A stretch of 49,114 nucleotides of DNA from Parageobacillus caldoxylosilyticus NBRC 107762 (GTDB lineage Bacteria; Bacillota; Bacilli; Bacillales; Anoxybacillaceae), in contig NZ_BAWO01000049.1 in the NCBI RefSeq assembly GCF_000632715.1, forward strand, positions 1 through 49,114, read 5' to 3'. The number at the start of each line of letters is the position of its first letter. The first letter of the stretch is position 1. Of this stretch, positions 1 to 8,892 are shown in pieces. The notes below the pieces were generated by a model. It was not told the DNA's origin and did not search any database. It saw only the letters and a list, made by a program, of their open reading frames with translations. Made by a program: the position numbers and the translations under genes.

Positions 1-120
1 TGTTTGAAAAGCGAAACGTTTCGCTTGATTGAATAACTCTAATGCATAAGATGTTTCTGTAGCATTAAGAATATCTATTTCGGATTTATACAATCTTCTC
101 GAAAAATACGCTTTTTTCAT
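1..120 (-). CDS. 5' end of a gene running off the left edge, possibly TnpB-related
   Basis: An open frame of 40 codons starts with ATG at 120 and is still open at base 1. It begins MKKAYFSRRLYKSEIDILNA. A strong ribosome binding site (AGGTGGAG, 4-5 bases before the ATG) supports translation. The charged start and the ALELFNQAKRFAFQ segment recall N-termini of TnpB-related proteins of IS200/IS605-type elements from Geobacillus, but this is memory of the family and not a search result. Only about a tenth of such a protein would be visible. No domain, catalytic residue or product can be confirmed from this piece. Confidence 0.5.
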   Translation of the reverse strand, partial: MKKAYFSRRLYKSEIDILNATETSYALELFNQAKRFAFQT

Positions 121-209
121 CTTTTCTCCACCTCTAACAGAACATAAGTTCGGTATATTTATTTATATTTTATGACAGAAGAAGAACGTTTTTCAACTAT
201 TACGATGAC

Positions 210-277
210 TAAAAAAAACAAAAAATGCCGATTCATCCCTCACCTATGCTCCGCTTAGAGGTGGGGGCCTTCTCGGC
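210..277 (-). terminator. Two-tier stem-loop with T-rich 3' tail
   Basis: On the minus strand an outer stem GCCGA/TCGGC encloses an inner stem CCCCCACCT/AGGTGAGGG with one C-A mismatch. It is followed by ATTTTTTG and a second run of T. The arms lie at 227-231 and 273-277 (outer) and inside these. It could be a second terminator behind mtlD, or a subterminal palindrome or structured RNA of an IS605-type element whose gene starts at 120. Confidence 0.55.
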
Positions 278-312
278 GAAAAAGATAAAATGAATTTTGT
301 GCATTTTGTTCA

Positions 313-352
313 TAAAAAAACCTGCCTTGCCAAAACATTTTGGCAAGGCAGG
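313..352 (-). terminator. Rho-independent terminator of the mtl operon
   Basis: A perfect inverted repeat, CCTGCCTTGCCAAAA paired with TTTTGGCAAGGCAGG (321-352), starts 9 bases after the mtlD stop. On the minus strand it is followed by a run of T. This is a textbook intrinsic terminator ending the mannitol operon. Confidence 0.93.
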
Positions 353-360
353 TCATCCGT

Positions 361-1509
361 TTACTTTAAATGCTGCCATTGATCTTTTATTGCTATAACA
401 AGAGGATGATCTTTTTCTAATTGTGAATATTGGTATAGAGCCCCTTCTACTCCTGTTTCTTGAATGGTTTTTTGCAATGCAACTGCTTCGTCATCGTTTT
501 CATAGTCAAACAATAACAGTGCGGCAATTCCTTTGACTAAACCAAGAGGTACTTGTCCGAACAAGTCATAATATTGCGTAGCCGGTCCAACGAGACGATC
601 ATTCGCCCCAAGTTTGCGAATTGGAGAACGAGCAACCCGGACTACTTCATCGGAGATGGAAGGATTCAGGAAGCGTTGAATGATTTTTTGAATATAGGAT
701 TGATGTTCGTTTTCATTCCATCCATATTTCTTCACTAACACCGCACCTGATTCATGCAGCGCTTTTTCCACATCCGAGCGTATCTCTCCATCATTCATTG
801 CTTCTTGTATCGTTTTCCATTTTTTATAGTATCCTAAATAGCTGGCAATCGCATGCCCGGTATTTACGGTAAAAAGCTTGCGCTCAATATAAGGCTTTAG
901 ATCATCAACAAAATGTGCTCCTTGAATCGGCGGAATGTCACCAATGATATTTTGTTTTTCGATCACCCATTCAAAAAACGGCTCGACCACGACGGAAAGA
1001 GGATCGTCGTTTTTCTGATTCGGAACGATACGGTCTACCGCACAATTCAGAAAACCGTAATACGTTTCGAATAACGGCTTATCTGTTTCGGAAATCTTTG
1101 CAAAAACATGGCTTTTTAACACATCACTTCCACCGATCATATTTTCACAAGCAATAATATGAAGCGGTGTTTTATTGATCGTGATTCTTTTTTGCAGCCC
1201 CTCGGCAAGAATCGTGGCGATGGCCGGTAAAATATGCGGTCCGACCGCCGTTGTAATGAGATGGGCTTTTGTGATATAATCAATGAGCTTTTCACGTTCC
1301 GTTTGACTGTTTACAGCGGAAACGTTGCGAATCAGCTGTTCTTGTCTATTTTCATCGGCAATGATGACCCGATACTCCTGTTTTTCCTTTAATAAACGGA
1401 CCACTTCATCATTAATATCCACAAACATAACTTCATAGCCCGACTGGGAAAGTAAACTCCCGATAAACCCTCTGCCAATATTTCCTGCGCCAAAATGAAC
1501 AGCTAGCAT
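361..1509 (-). CDS. mtlD: Mannitol-1-phosphate 5-dehydrogenase
   Basis: This cytosolic enzyme oxidises mannitol 1-phosphate to fructose 6-phosphate with NAD, the step after PTS uptake of mannitol. The 382-residue length is usual for the family. The N-terminal Rossmann motif GAGNIGRG is at residues 7-14, and the catalytic signature KLFTVNTGH at about 211-219 gives Lys211, Asn216 and His219. The ATG is preceded by GAGGTG at 8 bases, inside the end of mtlF, so the two genes are probably translationally linked. It is the last gene of mtlA-R-F-D and is followed directly by a strong terminator. Confidence 0.97.
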   Translation of the reverse strand: MLAVHFGAGNIGRGFIGSLLSQSGYEVMFVDINDEVVRLLKEKQEYRVIIADENRQEQLIRNVSAVNSQTEREKLIDYITKAHLITTAVGPHILPAIATILAEGLQKRITINKTPLHIIACENMIGGSDVLKSHVFAKISETDKPLFETYYGFLNCAVDRIVPNQKNDDPLSVVVEPFFEWVIEKQNIIGDIPPIQGAHFVDDLKPYIERKLFTVNTGHAIASYLGYYKKWKTIQEAMNDGEIRSDVEKALHESGAVLVKKYGWNENEHQSYIQKIIQRFLNPSISDEVVRVARSPIRKLGANDRLVGPATQYYDLFGQVPLGLVKGIAALLLFDYENDDEAVALQKTIQETGVEGALYQYSQLEKDHPLVIAIKDQWQHLK

Positions 1510-1511
1510 GT

Positions 1512-1955
1512 TTAATTCACCTCGTTTAGAAGGCGAAGAATCTCTTCTTCTGTCGCCGCTTTAATCATCGCTTCTACATTTTCCTGTTCTGAACAAACGA
1601 TGGCGATTTTCGAGAGGATTTCCAAATGTTCGTTATTTTTCCCAGCAATTCCAATCAATAGTTTTGCGATATTGCCATCCCCGAAATCAACGCCATCAGG
1701 AATTTGTACAATCGAAATACCAGAATGTTTGACAAACTGCTTCGCATCCTCTGTTCCATGTGGAATAGCAACAAAATTCCCCATATATGTGGATGTTAAC
1801 GCTTCGCGTTCAAACATTTTGTCAATATAAGCATCTTCTACATAACCTTGATTCACTAAAATTTGTCCTGCTAAACGAATGGCTTCCGTTTTATTTTCTA
1901 CTCGTGCATGTAATACAATGTTTTCTTTCTGTAAAATTGGCATTGACAATGTCAT
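1512..1955 (-). CDS. mtlF: Mannitol-specific PTS enzyme IIA
   Basis: This soluble PTS component takes phosphate from HPr and passes it to the IIB domain of MtlA. The 147-residue protein is a PTS EIIA type 2 domain throughout, and the active histidine is His66 in the motif AIPHGT. It starts 16 bases after the mtlR stop. The first ATG has GGGAG only 3 bases upstream, while the ATG at codon 5 would lie 15 bases away, so the first is preferred although the spacing is short. IIA is a separate protein here, matching the IICB-only MtlA upstream. Confidence 0.95.
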   Translation of the reverse strand: MTLSMPILQKENIVLHARVENKTEAIRLAGQILVNQGYVEDAYIDKMFEREALTSTYMGNFVAIPHGTEDAKQFVKHSGISIVQIPDGVDFGDGNIAKLLIGIAGKNNEHLEILSKIAIVCSEQENVEAMIKAATEEEILRLLNEVN

Positions 1956-1970
1956 TCACTCCCTACATTG

Positions 1971-4046
1971 TTAAAGATAGTCGTAAAAAAACTTTTCTAA
2001 ATGATAGCTCAAAAACGAATACACCTGTTCATGATCTCCGTTTGCAAATAATGCCATGCTATCTTCATCTTTAATGATCAACGAGCTGATGTGGCTTAAA
2101 ACAGAAAGCGTTTCCTGACTAGGTGAATCGGGCGCTAACAGCAGTAAAATGGTATTCACAGCCATTGGCTGATCGTGCATTCCTTTAATGGTTTGGCATT
2201 CGGTTAGCCGATAAATCGTGAAAGACGGAAAAAGCACCGCTGAGCTTCGGGTATGGTACAAAGCGAGCGACGTCTCCGGTATTCCCAATCCTCCTAATGC
2301 TTCTCTCCGCAACAATTCTGTAAGGACTTTCTCCGAATCAAGAATGATTCCTTTTTTCCATAGCTGATGACACGCTTCTGCTAACGCTTCTTTGATGGAA
2401 TGGCTATTGACCTGTTGTAACGCAAAACCTTCCAAAATTCGCAAAATGGTTTCGCTCATTTTTTGAATGGAAGCCATTTTCTTGATCACATCATGAGATT
2501 TTCCTGCCGCGTCGTCTACCTCTTCCTTGCGAGAAACCGCATTTCTGCTTTTTAAAAACTGTTTCATCGACATAATCTCTTCTTCCCGCAGCATTGGACT
2601 GACAACAAAATACGGTTTTGCCAATCCATCAATTGGGACGGTCGAAACGATCAAGTCATATGGCGTTACATCCGTGTTTCTCAATTCAAAAACAGAAATC
2701 TGTTCTATGTGTACAATATCGGGAATTTCTTTTTTTAATCTTGTTGCTAATATTTTTGCCGTCCCTAGTCCACTCGAACAGATCACTAACGCACGCAATC
2801 CTTTCTTTTTTCTTAATAACGCTGCCGCAAAGTGGAGAACTAAATAACCAATTTCTTCGTCTGGAACGGTTACATCCGGAAATACTTGTTTCACTCCTTC
2901 TTTTAATACCGCAAAAAGTTCCGGATAATCTTGGACAATTTTTTCTAAAAGCGGATTGGCAATCCCCATGTTATGCCGGATGCGATAAAGTGCTGGTTTT
3001 AAATGAACGACCAAATCTTCGTATAACGTATAATCGTTTGTAATATCTACATGTAGTTCAGCGCCGACAAAACGAATTAACTCTTGCGCTTTGATGCCTA
3101 CTTCAAAACTTGCCTCTTCTAGCATATAACCTTGGCGGTCGCGAAGTTTCGCACCCATTAAATGCATGGTAATATAACCGATTTCCTCTTTTGGAATCGT
3201 GATGCGAAAAGCATGTTCTAACGATCGCGCAATTTTTTCCGCGGTTTTATATTCTTTTGTTGTTTGAATCGTTTCTAAATATTGCTGATCAAAATTAATC
3301 GATTCCCCTTGGCTGATCCGCTCTATTGCTAAGGCAAGGTGAACCACTAGTGCAATATGTGAACTGTCGGCAATCGTAAAAGGAAGCTCCTTCTTGATCC
3401 GTTCAATTTGTTGTTCAATGATGGCCAATTTTTTTCTATCGACTAGTCCAAGAAGTTTTTCTGTGACCGTATTCCATGTATCGATAGATTTTTTTTGAAT
3501 AGACTTTTTCATTAACGAAAGAAACTCATGTTCATCCACATGACGAAATAGCAGCTCGCTCATCATTCTCCGCTTTGCGGACTCGGATCCAGCAATTTCT
3601 ACCCCATATCCTCGTTTTCGGATTAGGGATAGCCCGTATTTTTCTATCATCTGATGGATTTTATCTAAATCATGGCTAATGGTTGCGACAGTAACGTTGA
3701 GGTCATTGGCCAGCGATAAAAGCTTGACAGGCTCTGTTGCTTCCAGCAAAGCAATCAGAATGATCAGCTGTCGTTCCTCTGGTGTATATTCCTTATTGGA
3801 CAAATGAAATAGATGAAGCGCTAGCTCTTTTTTCTTTTCTTCTTCCCCAACAATCCGAATGCCGACCCCTGCTTTTTTGACCAGCCGCAAGCGGTAATCC
3901 TTTAAAATAGGTTCGATCCCTTTTAAATCCCGGTGGATGGTACGGTTGCTGACGTCTAACCGCTCGGCAAGTTCTCCTACCGTCATTCCTTCGTCATTAG
4001 ACAACAAAATATCGAGTATTTTTCGCTCTCGCGCAGATATATACAC
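1971..4046 (-). CDS. mtlR: Mannitol operon transcriptional activator MtlR (PRD regulator)
   Basis: MtlR activates mannitol genes and is controlled by PTS phosphorylation. Domains in order are an N-terminal helix-turn-helix (about 10-60), a second Mga-like HTH (about 95-160), two PRD domains (about 190-420), an EIIB-like domain with Cys423 in VICSSGLGTA, and an EIIA-like domain with His597 in LYHTRS. Candidate PRD histidines are His236, His295, His348 and His405. A longer frame opens at an ATG at 4088, but the GTG at 4046 is preferred: it has GGAGGTG at 8 bases and gives the VYISARERK start expected for the family (691 residues). Confidence 0.95.
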   Translation of the reverse strand: MYISARERKILDILLSNDEGMTVGELAERLDVSNRTIHRDLKGIEPILKDYRLRLVKKAGVGIRIVGEEEKKKELALHLFHLSNKEYTPEERQLIILIALLEATEPVKLLSLANDLNVTVATISHDLDKIHQMIEKYGLSLIRKRGYGVEIAGSESAKRRMMSELLFRHVDEHEFLSLMKKSIQKKSIDTWNTVTEKLLGLVDRKKLAIIEQQIERIKKELPFTIADSSHIALVVHLALAIERISQGESINFDQQYLETIQTTKEYKTAEKIARSLEHAFRITIPKEEIGYITMHLMGAKLRDRQGYMLEEASFEVGIKAQELIRFVGAELHVDITNDYTLYEDLVVHLKPALYRIRHNMGIANPLLEKIVQDYPELFAVLKEGVKQVFPDVTVPDEEIGYLVLHFAAALLRKKKGLRALVICSSGLGTAKILATRLKKEIPDIVHIEQISVFELRNTDVTPYDLIVSTVPIDGLAKPYFVVSPMLREEEIMSMKQFLKSRNAVSRKEEVDDAAGKSHDVIKKMASIQKMSETILRILEGFALQQVNSHSIKEALAEACHQLWKKGIILDSEKVLTELLRREALGGLGIPETSLALYHTRSSAVLFPSFTIYRLTECQTIKGMHDQPMAVNTILLLLAPDSPSQETLSVLSHISSLIIKDEDSMALFANGDHEQVYSFLSYHLEKFFYDYL

Positions 4047-4087
4047 GGCCCCTTCACCTCCCCGCCTTGCGCAACCAATTGTTGACA

Positions 4088-4107
4088 TGATTTAGAATAA
4101 TAAATCA
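4088..4107. repeat. Inverted repeat upstream of mtlR
   Basis: TGATTTA and TAAATCA flank a 6-base spacer, 41 bases before the mtlR start codon. It may be an operator or a small leader hairpin. No clear promoter was recognised around it. Confidence 0.3.
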
Positions 4108-4221
4108 TCTGTTCAATAAAAATTTTAGGTCCCCGTCCCTTTTATTACAATAATTAGATATTGCTTTTTCGTCCCTTTTATTGTTGCCATCTTTTAATAA
4201 AATGCATTCTTGCGAAAAGAA

Positions 4222-4245
4222 AAAGGTAAGCAAACGCCTACCTTT
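4222..4245 (-). terminator. Hairpin at the mtlA stop codon
   Basis: On the minus strand AAAGGTAGGC and GCTTACCTTT form a stem around a 4-base loop and are followed by TTCTTTTC. The stem overlaps the mtlA stop codon. It is probably a partial terminator that lowers transcription of mtlR-mtlF-mtlD relative to mtlA. Confidence 0.6.
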
Positions 4246-5662
4246 ATTTCTTTAACATTTCGATGAGCTCATCATATTTTGGACTGCTCAAGAAATTTTC
4301 CACTGATACATGGAAAGCGTTTGGCAATTTTTCTTTTGCGCGATCCGTCAAATTTTTATGGGTGATGACGATATCCGCATCTGGCGGAAGCTGGTTAATC
4401 GCCGTATTCGTTACTTCAATGTCTAGCCCTGCTTTTTGCACTTTATTCCGCAAAATAGAAGCTCCCATCGCACTCGAACCCATTCCTGCATCGCAGGCGA
4501 ATACAATCTTTTTGACTTTGGCTGGAACTACTTCTTCTTCATTTTTCAACACCGCAACAACATCGCTCTTTTTCCCTTTTAATTGTTGCATTTTTTCAGT
4601 CGCCTTTGTTATATCTTCTTCTTCGTTATTTTTCGCCGATTTTAAGAAAATCGATGCGACGAAGAATGACACTGCCGTTGCGACCAATACGCCCGCCAAA
4701 ACCCCAAGATAATTACCTTTTGGCGTCATTGCTAATAGGGCAAAAATACTTCCTGGGGATGGAACGGCCACAAGACCAGCATCGAAAATGGTAAATGTTA
4801 ATACCCCGCTCACTCCGCCAGCGATTGCCGCGAGAATTAAAATCGGTCTCATTAAAACATATGGGAAGTAAATTTCATGAATTCCCCCTAAGAAATGAAT
4901 GATGATTGCTCCTGGCGCGGATTGCTTTGCCATTCCTTTTCCAAATAACCAATATGCTAACAAAATACCAAGGCCCGGGCCAGGATTTGGTTCAAGCAGG
5001 AATAAAATCGATTTTCCTGTTTTTGCTGCTTGCTCAATGCCAAGCGGGCTTAAAATTCCATGGTTAATAGCGTTGTTGAGGAACAACACTTTTCCTGGTT
5101 CAATAAAAATATTTGCCAATGGCAATAAGTGCAAATCAACAATTTTTTCTACGCCTGCTGCTAACGTTTTGCTAATGGCCGAAACGACTGGGCCAATCCC
5201 TTTAAATGCAACTAATGTTAACAGCCCGCCGATAATTCCGGCGGAAAAATTATTGACAAGCATTTCAAAGCCTTGTTTCACTTTGCCTTGAATCAGCTGG
5301 TCAAACTTTTTGATCAGGTAACCACCGAGTGGTCCCATGATCATAGCTCCTAGAAACATCGGAATTTCCGAACCGACAATGACTCCCATTGTCGCTGTGG
5401 CACCGACAACGCCGCCGCGAACATCATAAATCATTTTTCCGCCCGTATATCCAATTAGTAACGGCAATAAATACGTAATCATTGGGCTAACAAGCTTCGC
5501 AAATGTTTCATTTGGCAGCCATCCTGTCGGGATAAATAGTGCCGTAATAATTCCCCACGCAATAAATGCCCCAATATTCGGCATAATCATTCCGCTTAAA
5601 TAACTACCAAAACGCTGAATCTTTACCCGAAAGCCAGACTGATTTTCTGTTGTATGAGTCAT
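4244..5662 (-). CDS. mtlA: Mannitol-specific PTS enzyme IICB
   Basis: This membrane permease phosphorylates mannitol during uptake, giving mannitol 1-phosphate. Residues 1 to about 340 form the hydrophobic IIC channel, including the family segment GGIHEIYFPYVLM. The rest is a cytosolic IIB domain with the phosphorylated Cys390 in FACDAGMGSSAMG. There is no C-terminal IIA domain, which is supplied by mtlF. The length of 472 fits Bacillaceae IICB forms. It is the first gene of the operon, behind a sigma-A type promoter with an overlapping cre-like box. Confidence 0.97.
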   Translation of the reverse strand: MTHTTENQSGFRVKIQRFGSYLSGMIMPNIGAFIAWGIITALFIPTGWLPNETFAKLVSPMITYLLPLLIGYTGGKMIYDVRGGVVGATATMGVIVGSEIPMFLGAMIMGPLGGYLIKKFDQLIQGKVKQGFEMLVNNFSAGIIGGLLTLVAFKGIGPVVSAISKTLAAGVEKIVDLHLLPLANIFIEPGKVLFLNNAINHGILSPLGIEQAAKTGKSILFLLEPNPGPGLGILLAYWLFGKGMAKQSAPGAIIIHFLGGIHEIYFPYVLMRPILILAAIAGGVSGVLTFTIFDAGLVAVPSPGSIFALLAMTPKGNYLGVLAGVLVATAVSFFVASIFLKSAKNNEEEDITKATEKMQQLKGKKSDVVAVLKNEEEVVPAKVKKIVFACDAGMGSSAMGASILRNKVQKAGLDIEVTNTAINQLPPDADIVITHKNLTDRAKEKLPNAFHVSVENFLSSPKYDELIEMLKK

Positions 5663-5693
5663 GCTGCATTCCTCCTTTTGCTTCTCTACCTTT

Positions 5694-5723
5694 ATACTAA
5701 AGCGCTTACAGGCATTAATTCAA
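5694..5723 (-). promoter_or_regulatory. Candidate mtlA promoter with cre-like box
   Basis: On the minus strand TTGAAT (5718-5723) and TAGTAT (5694-5699) are 18 bases apart. TGTAAGCGCTTTAG (5697-5710) lies in the spacer and overlaps the -10. It matches 12 of 14 positions of the CcpA cre consensus TGWAANCGNTNWCA. This predicts carbon catabolite repression of the mannitol operon. Confidence 0.6.
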
Positions 5724-5745
5724 CGATAAGTAAATATCATTTTGT

Positions 5746-5765
5746 CCGACACATTATTGTCATTT
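5746..5765 (-). promoter_or_regulatory. Candidate MtlR operator
   Basis: On the minus strand an imperfect palindrome contains TGTGTCGG separated by 4 bases from a TGACA half. One half matches the TGTGNCAA half of the Bacillus MtlR site; the other is degenerate. Its centre lies about 68 bases before the predicted transcription start, a suitable place for an activator. Confidence 0.4.
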
Positions 5766-5913
5766 TTTAATAATAGGCGTTTTTGGTTCGACTTTTTTCA
5801 ACAACTTATAAATTCCACTTTTGTCATAGACCCTTGTCTCATTCATAAATAATCTAAAATCATACAAATATAAACAGGGATACTAAAAATTTTTGTCGAA
5901 AGAGGGATGATTT

Positions 5914-6318
5914 ATGAGCCGGGAATCGATAAAAGACTTATGTCGGGAATTTGCAAGAATCCTTGGCGGAACTGGAAGTGTTACGAATGGAGTATGTCTT
6001 GTGCAGAAATTTAGAAATATTCCATTTACCATACTTGGAAGAAGAACAAATTCACCGCTAGTAAACCCCCAATTTTTTTCCTTTGAAAATTTAGACTTCC
6101 AAGGAAATGCTTTAAATCTAGGTGAAACAGTACTGCTTCAAGAAGAGGTTAACCCGTTGTTAACAGAATTAAGAAAAAGAAACATTATTGTAACAGCACT
6201 CCATAACCACTGGTTGTTTGAACAGCCAAGAGCAATGTATATGCATTTTGAATCCATCGAACCACCACTGGAATTTGCCAGAAAAATTCGAGAAGCATTC
6301 AGAGTATTAAAATACTAA
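5914..6318 (+). CDS. DUF1259 (LppY/LpqO-type) protein
   Basis: A single-domain protein of 134 residues. The segment ALHNHWLFEQPRAMYMHF at about residues 95-112 is the hallmark of DUF1259, with several His residues that could bind a ligand or metal. The start ATG has GAGGGATG just upstream. No signal peptide or membrane segment is seen, so it is probably cytosolic. It stands alone on the plus strand between two minus-strand operons. The biochemical function of the family is not known to me. Confidence 0.85.
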   Translation: MSRESIKDLCREFARILGGTGSVTNGVCLVQKFRNIPFTILGRRTNSPLVNPQFFSFENLDFQGNALNLGETVLLQEEVNPLLTELRKRNIIVTALHNHWLFEQPRAMYMHFESIEPPLEFARKIREAFRVLKY

Positions 6319-6396
6319 AAGGTAACATTGCAATTTAGCAAAGCCTAATAATAAAATAGATCCGCAACAATTCAACTGCTAAATACTGCCGTACAA

Positions 6397-6431
6397 CAAA
6401 AAAGGACTGAGTCTGGTTGATTCAGTCCTTT
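6397..6431 (-). terminator. Terminator of the malonate decarboxylase operon
   Basis: AAAGGACTGA and TCAGTCCTTT flank an 11-base loop (6401-6431). On the minus strand the stem is followed by a run of T. It lies behind mdcG and may also stop transcripts of the DUF1259 gene from the other side, where the T-run is shorter. Confidence 0.8.
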
Positions 6432-6586
6432 CTGCATGTCGGCAGTCACTTAGGAAACCGAAACAAGATATTCTAAATAGCGCTTTTGATACCGTCCGGT
6501 TTGCGCCAATAAGTATTCCTTTTTCGCATACATAAAATAATGAGAAAAGCAGTGTTGTGAAACCACACTGCCTTTCCCCACCGTTC

Positions 6587-7207
6587 CTACCTGTATGGAT
6601 GAGAAATGAGTTTAGGACCACATACGGATTTTAGTAAAATGAGCTGACTTCCTTGTGAATATTCTAATAATGAAACAGCACCAGCCGGGATTTCTAGCTG
6701 TACGTCCATTCTTATCGGTATGCGCGTTAATTCCGCCACGAGTTGTCTAGCTGTTTCGATGGAAGGAAAATGCGGAAGACGTACTACAATATCCAAATCG
6801 CTCGTATCCTTCGCAGTTGGTATACCGCTAACAAGCTCAAATCCTACACTTCCTACAGGCCCCCAAACTAGGCCATAAAATTGAAAAATTTCATATATAT
6901 CATCCAGCGCCCGTAATACCGGAAGCTGGTAGTATCGTGAACTTTGTTGCCATTGTTTTTGCGTAACGAGTTGCTCTGGTGTGATGACCTCAGTGACCGC
7001 ATCCTGAGGCAGGAAAGCAGCAAACCGTTCATGACGCTGCTGACCGCGTATTCCTATAGGGATATGTCCTTTTTCCATTGGGGCACGGCGAACAACGACA
7101 TAAGGTGCTTGTGTTAATGCCACTTTCACCCATTCAGGTTCTTGGGCATCCGTTATGAGATAGGAATATCCTTTTATTCTTATTAAATCGTGAGGATTTA
7201 CTTCCAT
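6587..7207 (-). CDS. mdcG: Malonate decarboxylase holo-ACP synthase
   Basis: MdcG transfers the 2'-(5''-triphosphoribosyl)-3'-dephospho-CoA group to the serine of the carrier protein MdcC. The 206-residue protein shows GPVGSVGFELVSG followed by the nucleotidyltransferase acidic motif SDLDIVVR at about 137-144, as expected. Its ATG overlaps the last codons of mdcDE (7198-7207), indicating coupling. It is the last gene of the mdc operon, and a terminator follows at about 6400. Confidence 0.92.
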   Translation of the reverse strand: MEVNPHDLIRIKGYSYLITDAQEPEWVKVALTQAPYVVVRRAPMEKGHIPIGIRGQQRHERFAAFLPQDAVTEVITPEQLVTQKQWQQSSRYYQLPVLRALDDIYEIFQFYGLVWGPVGSVGFELVSGIPTAKDTSDLDIVVRLPHFPSIETARQLVAELTRIPIRMDVQLEIPAGAVSLLEYSQGSQLILLKSVCGPKLISHPYR

Positions 7208-8892
7208 TGTTCCGCCAACTTCTTTCGTACAAGAATCGAAGCTTCTCTGCCTTTCTGCGCTTGCTTAGATGCAAGACGGTTGCGTAAGTCGCGAGGGGAA
7301 GAACGAGCAGTTTGAATGGCTTCTATCAGCCTATTACATACTTTATCTATGTCTTGCACCTGAGGAATATCTGCGTTTACTCCATCAATGAGTTCATGCA
7401 ATGCCCCTAACGTTGCAAAAGAACGAACGTCATAAGCCATGGCAGGTATTTTCTTTGTAGCTTCCTCCAGTTCCTCGATGGTGCGGCGGGTAATTCTTGC
7501 AGCCGATTTTTTAGACATTACATGTATATTAACATGATCATCATTAAGAGCAAGAATGCAATTCGCCTGCAAACCATGCGCCAAAAAAGCTCCAGATATC
7601 GCATTTCCGACAATGAGCGCAATCACAGGATGTCCTGCCAGTCGTGCCGTCGCATACGCATCGACTGCCGCTGCGCACGCTTGGTGAAGGCCGAACAACT
7701 CTTCATGATATCCGTATGCCTGACTTGGTACGTCCACAATAGCCACGATAGCTCTCTTCTTGCCATGTTGATCTGCCTCTATCACTTCACGGACGTATTT
7801 TGCGATAGTCCACCCTTCTTCGATGCCGACTTCTCCATGACGAACTCGATAAAATCGGTGATGACGATTTGGAACAACCGCAATATAACGAACTTCTTCC
7901 TTCCCTAGCATCGCATCGGCACATAATACAGACGGGACTTCTTTATTTATTTTCAATGCATGCGCCAAGGCGTAAAACCACGTTCTTCCCCGGCTTTCGA
8001 CTTCATCATCCTTATTCATTCCGGTTTGCAGTGAATTTGGGGAATGCACACCTTTTCCAGCTATATGTTGTTGCCAAAGCTCGCGGAATTTGTTAGGTGT
8101 TATTGGTTGCGAAAGATCGATAGAGGCAAAAAATGAACGATACACATCGACTTGCGAGCTCCGTGGGCTTCCTACGGTTTCTTTTCTAAAAATGCGATGA
8201 ATTGCCTCTTTTATAGCAGAAATATCATCATCTACAAGCTCATCGACAAATCCGGCGGCAAAGCGCTGCGCGCCGCCAATCGTATTCCAAATCAACCGAC
8301 GGTCGCTAGAATCAAATTCTTCGATCCCCGCCTCTTGCTCAATCACCTCAGGTCCATTCAGACCAATTCGGCCTTCCCGCGTCATAATGAGGGAACTGCA
8401 TAATCCTGCAGCAATGGACATTCCGCCGAAGCATCCGATTTTTCCAGGGATGACGCCGACAACAGGCACATATTGCCGTAACGCGACAATCGCTGCCCCA
8501 ATTTCGGCAATCGCAAGCAATCCGTAGTTCGCTTCCTGAAGACGCACTCCACCTGTATCAAATACGATGACCGGCCGGGTACGAATACCGTTTTCCTGAT
8601 CGCGAAGAGCTAGCTCTAAAGCACCGGCTATCTTTGCGCCGGATACTTCCCCGATGCCTCCCCCTTGAAAATTTCCTTCAATCGAAATAACCACCGCCGG
8701 TTCCCCTTCAATTTCCCCACGTGCTACGATAACACCATCATCACTTTGTGGAACAATTCCTTGTGGCACTAGATGAGGAGATTCGAGGCCGTCAAAAGGT
8801 CCGACAATTTCGCGAAACGTTCCCTGATCAAGGATAGCCTTCGCACGGTTTCGTGCATTCAACTCCACGAAACTATCTTTTAAGAATAGCAT
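7198..8892 (-). CDS. mdcDE: Malonate decarboxylase beta and gamma subunits, fused
   Basis: These carboxyltransferase-fold subunits decarboxylate malonyl-ACP to acetyl-ACP. Residues 1 to about 285 match the beta subunit MdcD, with FDTGGVRLQEANYGL and GCFGGMSIAAGLC. A linker follows, and about 300-564 match the gamma subunit MdcE, with VPSQAYGYHEELFGLHQA and GNAISGAFLAHGL. In the Klebsiella and Acinetobacter systems these are two proteins; here the frame is continuous, with no stop between the halves. The ATG lies inside the 3' end of mdcC with GGAGGTG 10 bases upstream. Confidence 0.93.
   Translation of the reverse strand: MLFLKDSFVELNARNRAKAILDQGTFREIVGPFDGLESPHLVPQGIVPQSDDGVIVARGEIEGEPAVVISIEGNFQGGGIGEVSGAKIAGALELALRDQENGIRTRPVIVFDTGGVRLQEANYGLLAIAEIGAAIVALRQYVPVVGVIPGKIGCFGGMSIAAGLCSSLIMTREGRIGLNGPEVIEQEAGIEEFDSSDRRLIWNTIGGAQRFAAGFVDELVDDDISAIKEAIHRIFRKETVGSPRSSQVDVYRSFFASIDLSQPITPNKFRELWQQHIAGKGVHSPNSLQTGMNKDDEVESRGRTWFYALAHALKINKEVPSVLCADAMLGKEEVRYIAVVPNRHHRFYRVRHGEVGIEEGWTIAKYVREVIEADQHGKKRAIVAIVDVPSQAYGYHEELFGLHQACAAAVDAYATARLAGHPVIALIVGNAISGAFLAHGLQANCILALNDDHVNIHVMSKKSAARITRRTIEELEEATKKIPAMAYDVRSFATLGALHELIDGVNADIPQVQDIDKVCNRLIEAIQTARSSPRDLRNRLASKQAQKGREASILVRKKLAEQWK

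Larger units (their letters stand above)
121..360. other. Intergenic region between the edge gene and mtlD
   Basis: This stretch has no open frame of note. It contains two hairpins followed by T-runs on the minus strand (described separately) and the ribosome binding site of the gene at the left edge. Nothing else was recognised. Confidence 0.6.

Noticed and set aside
6379-6621. Open frame of 80 codons on the minus strand behind mdcG
   Set aside because: It overlaps the end of mdcG and the terminator hairpin, has no family resemblance and no convincing ribosome binding site.
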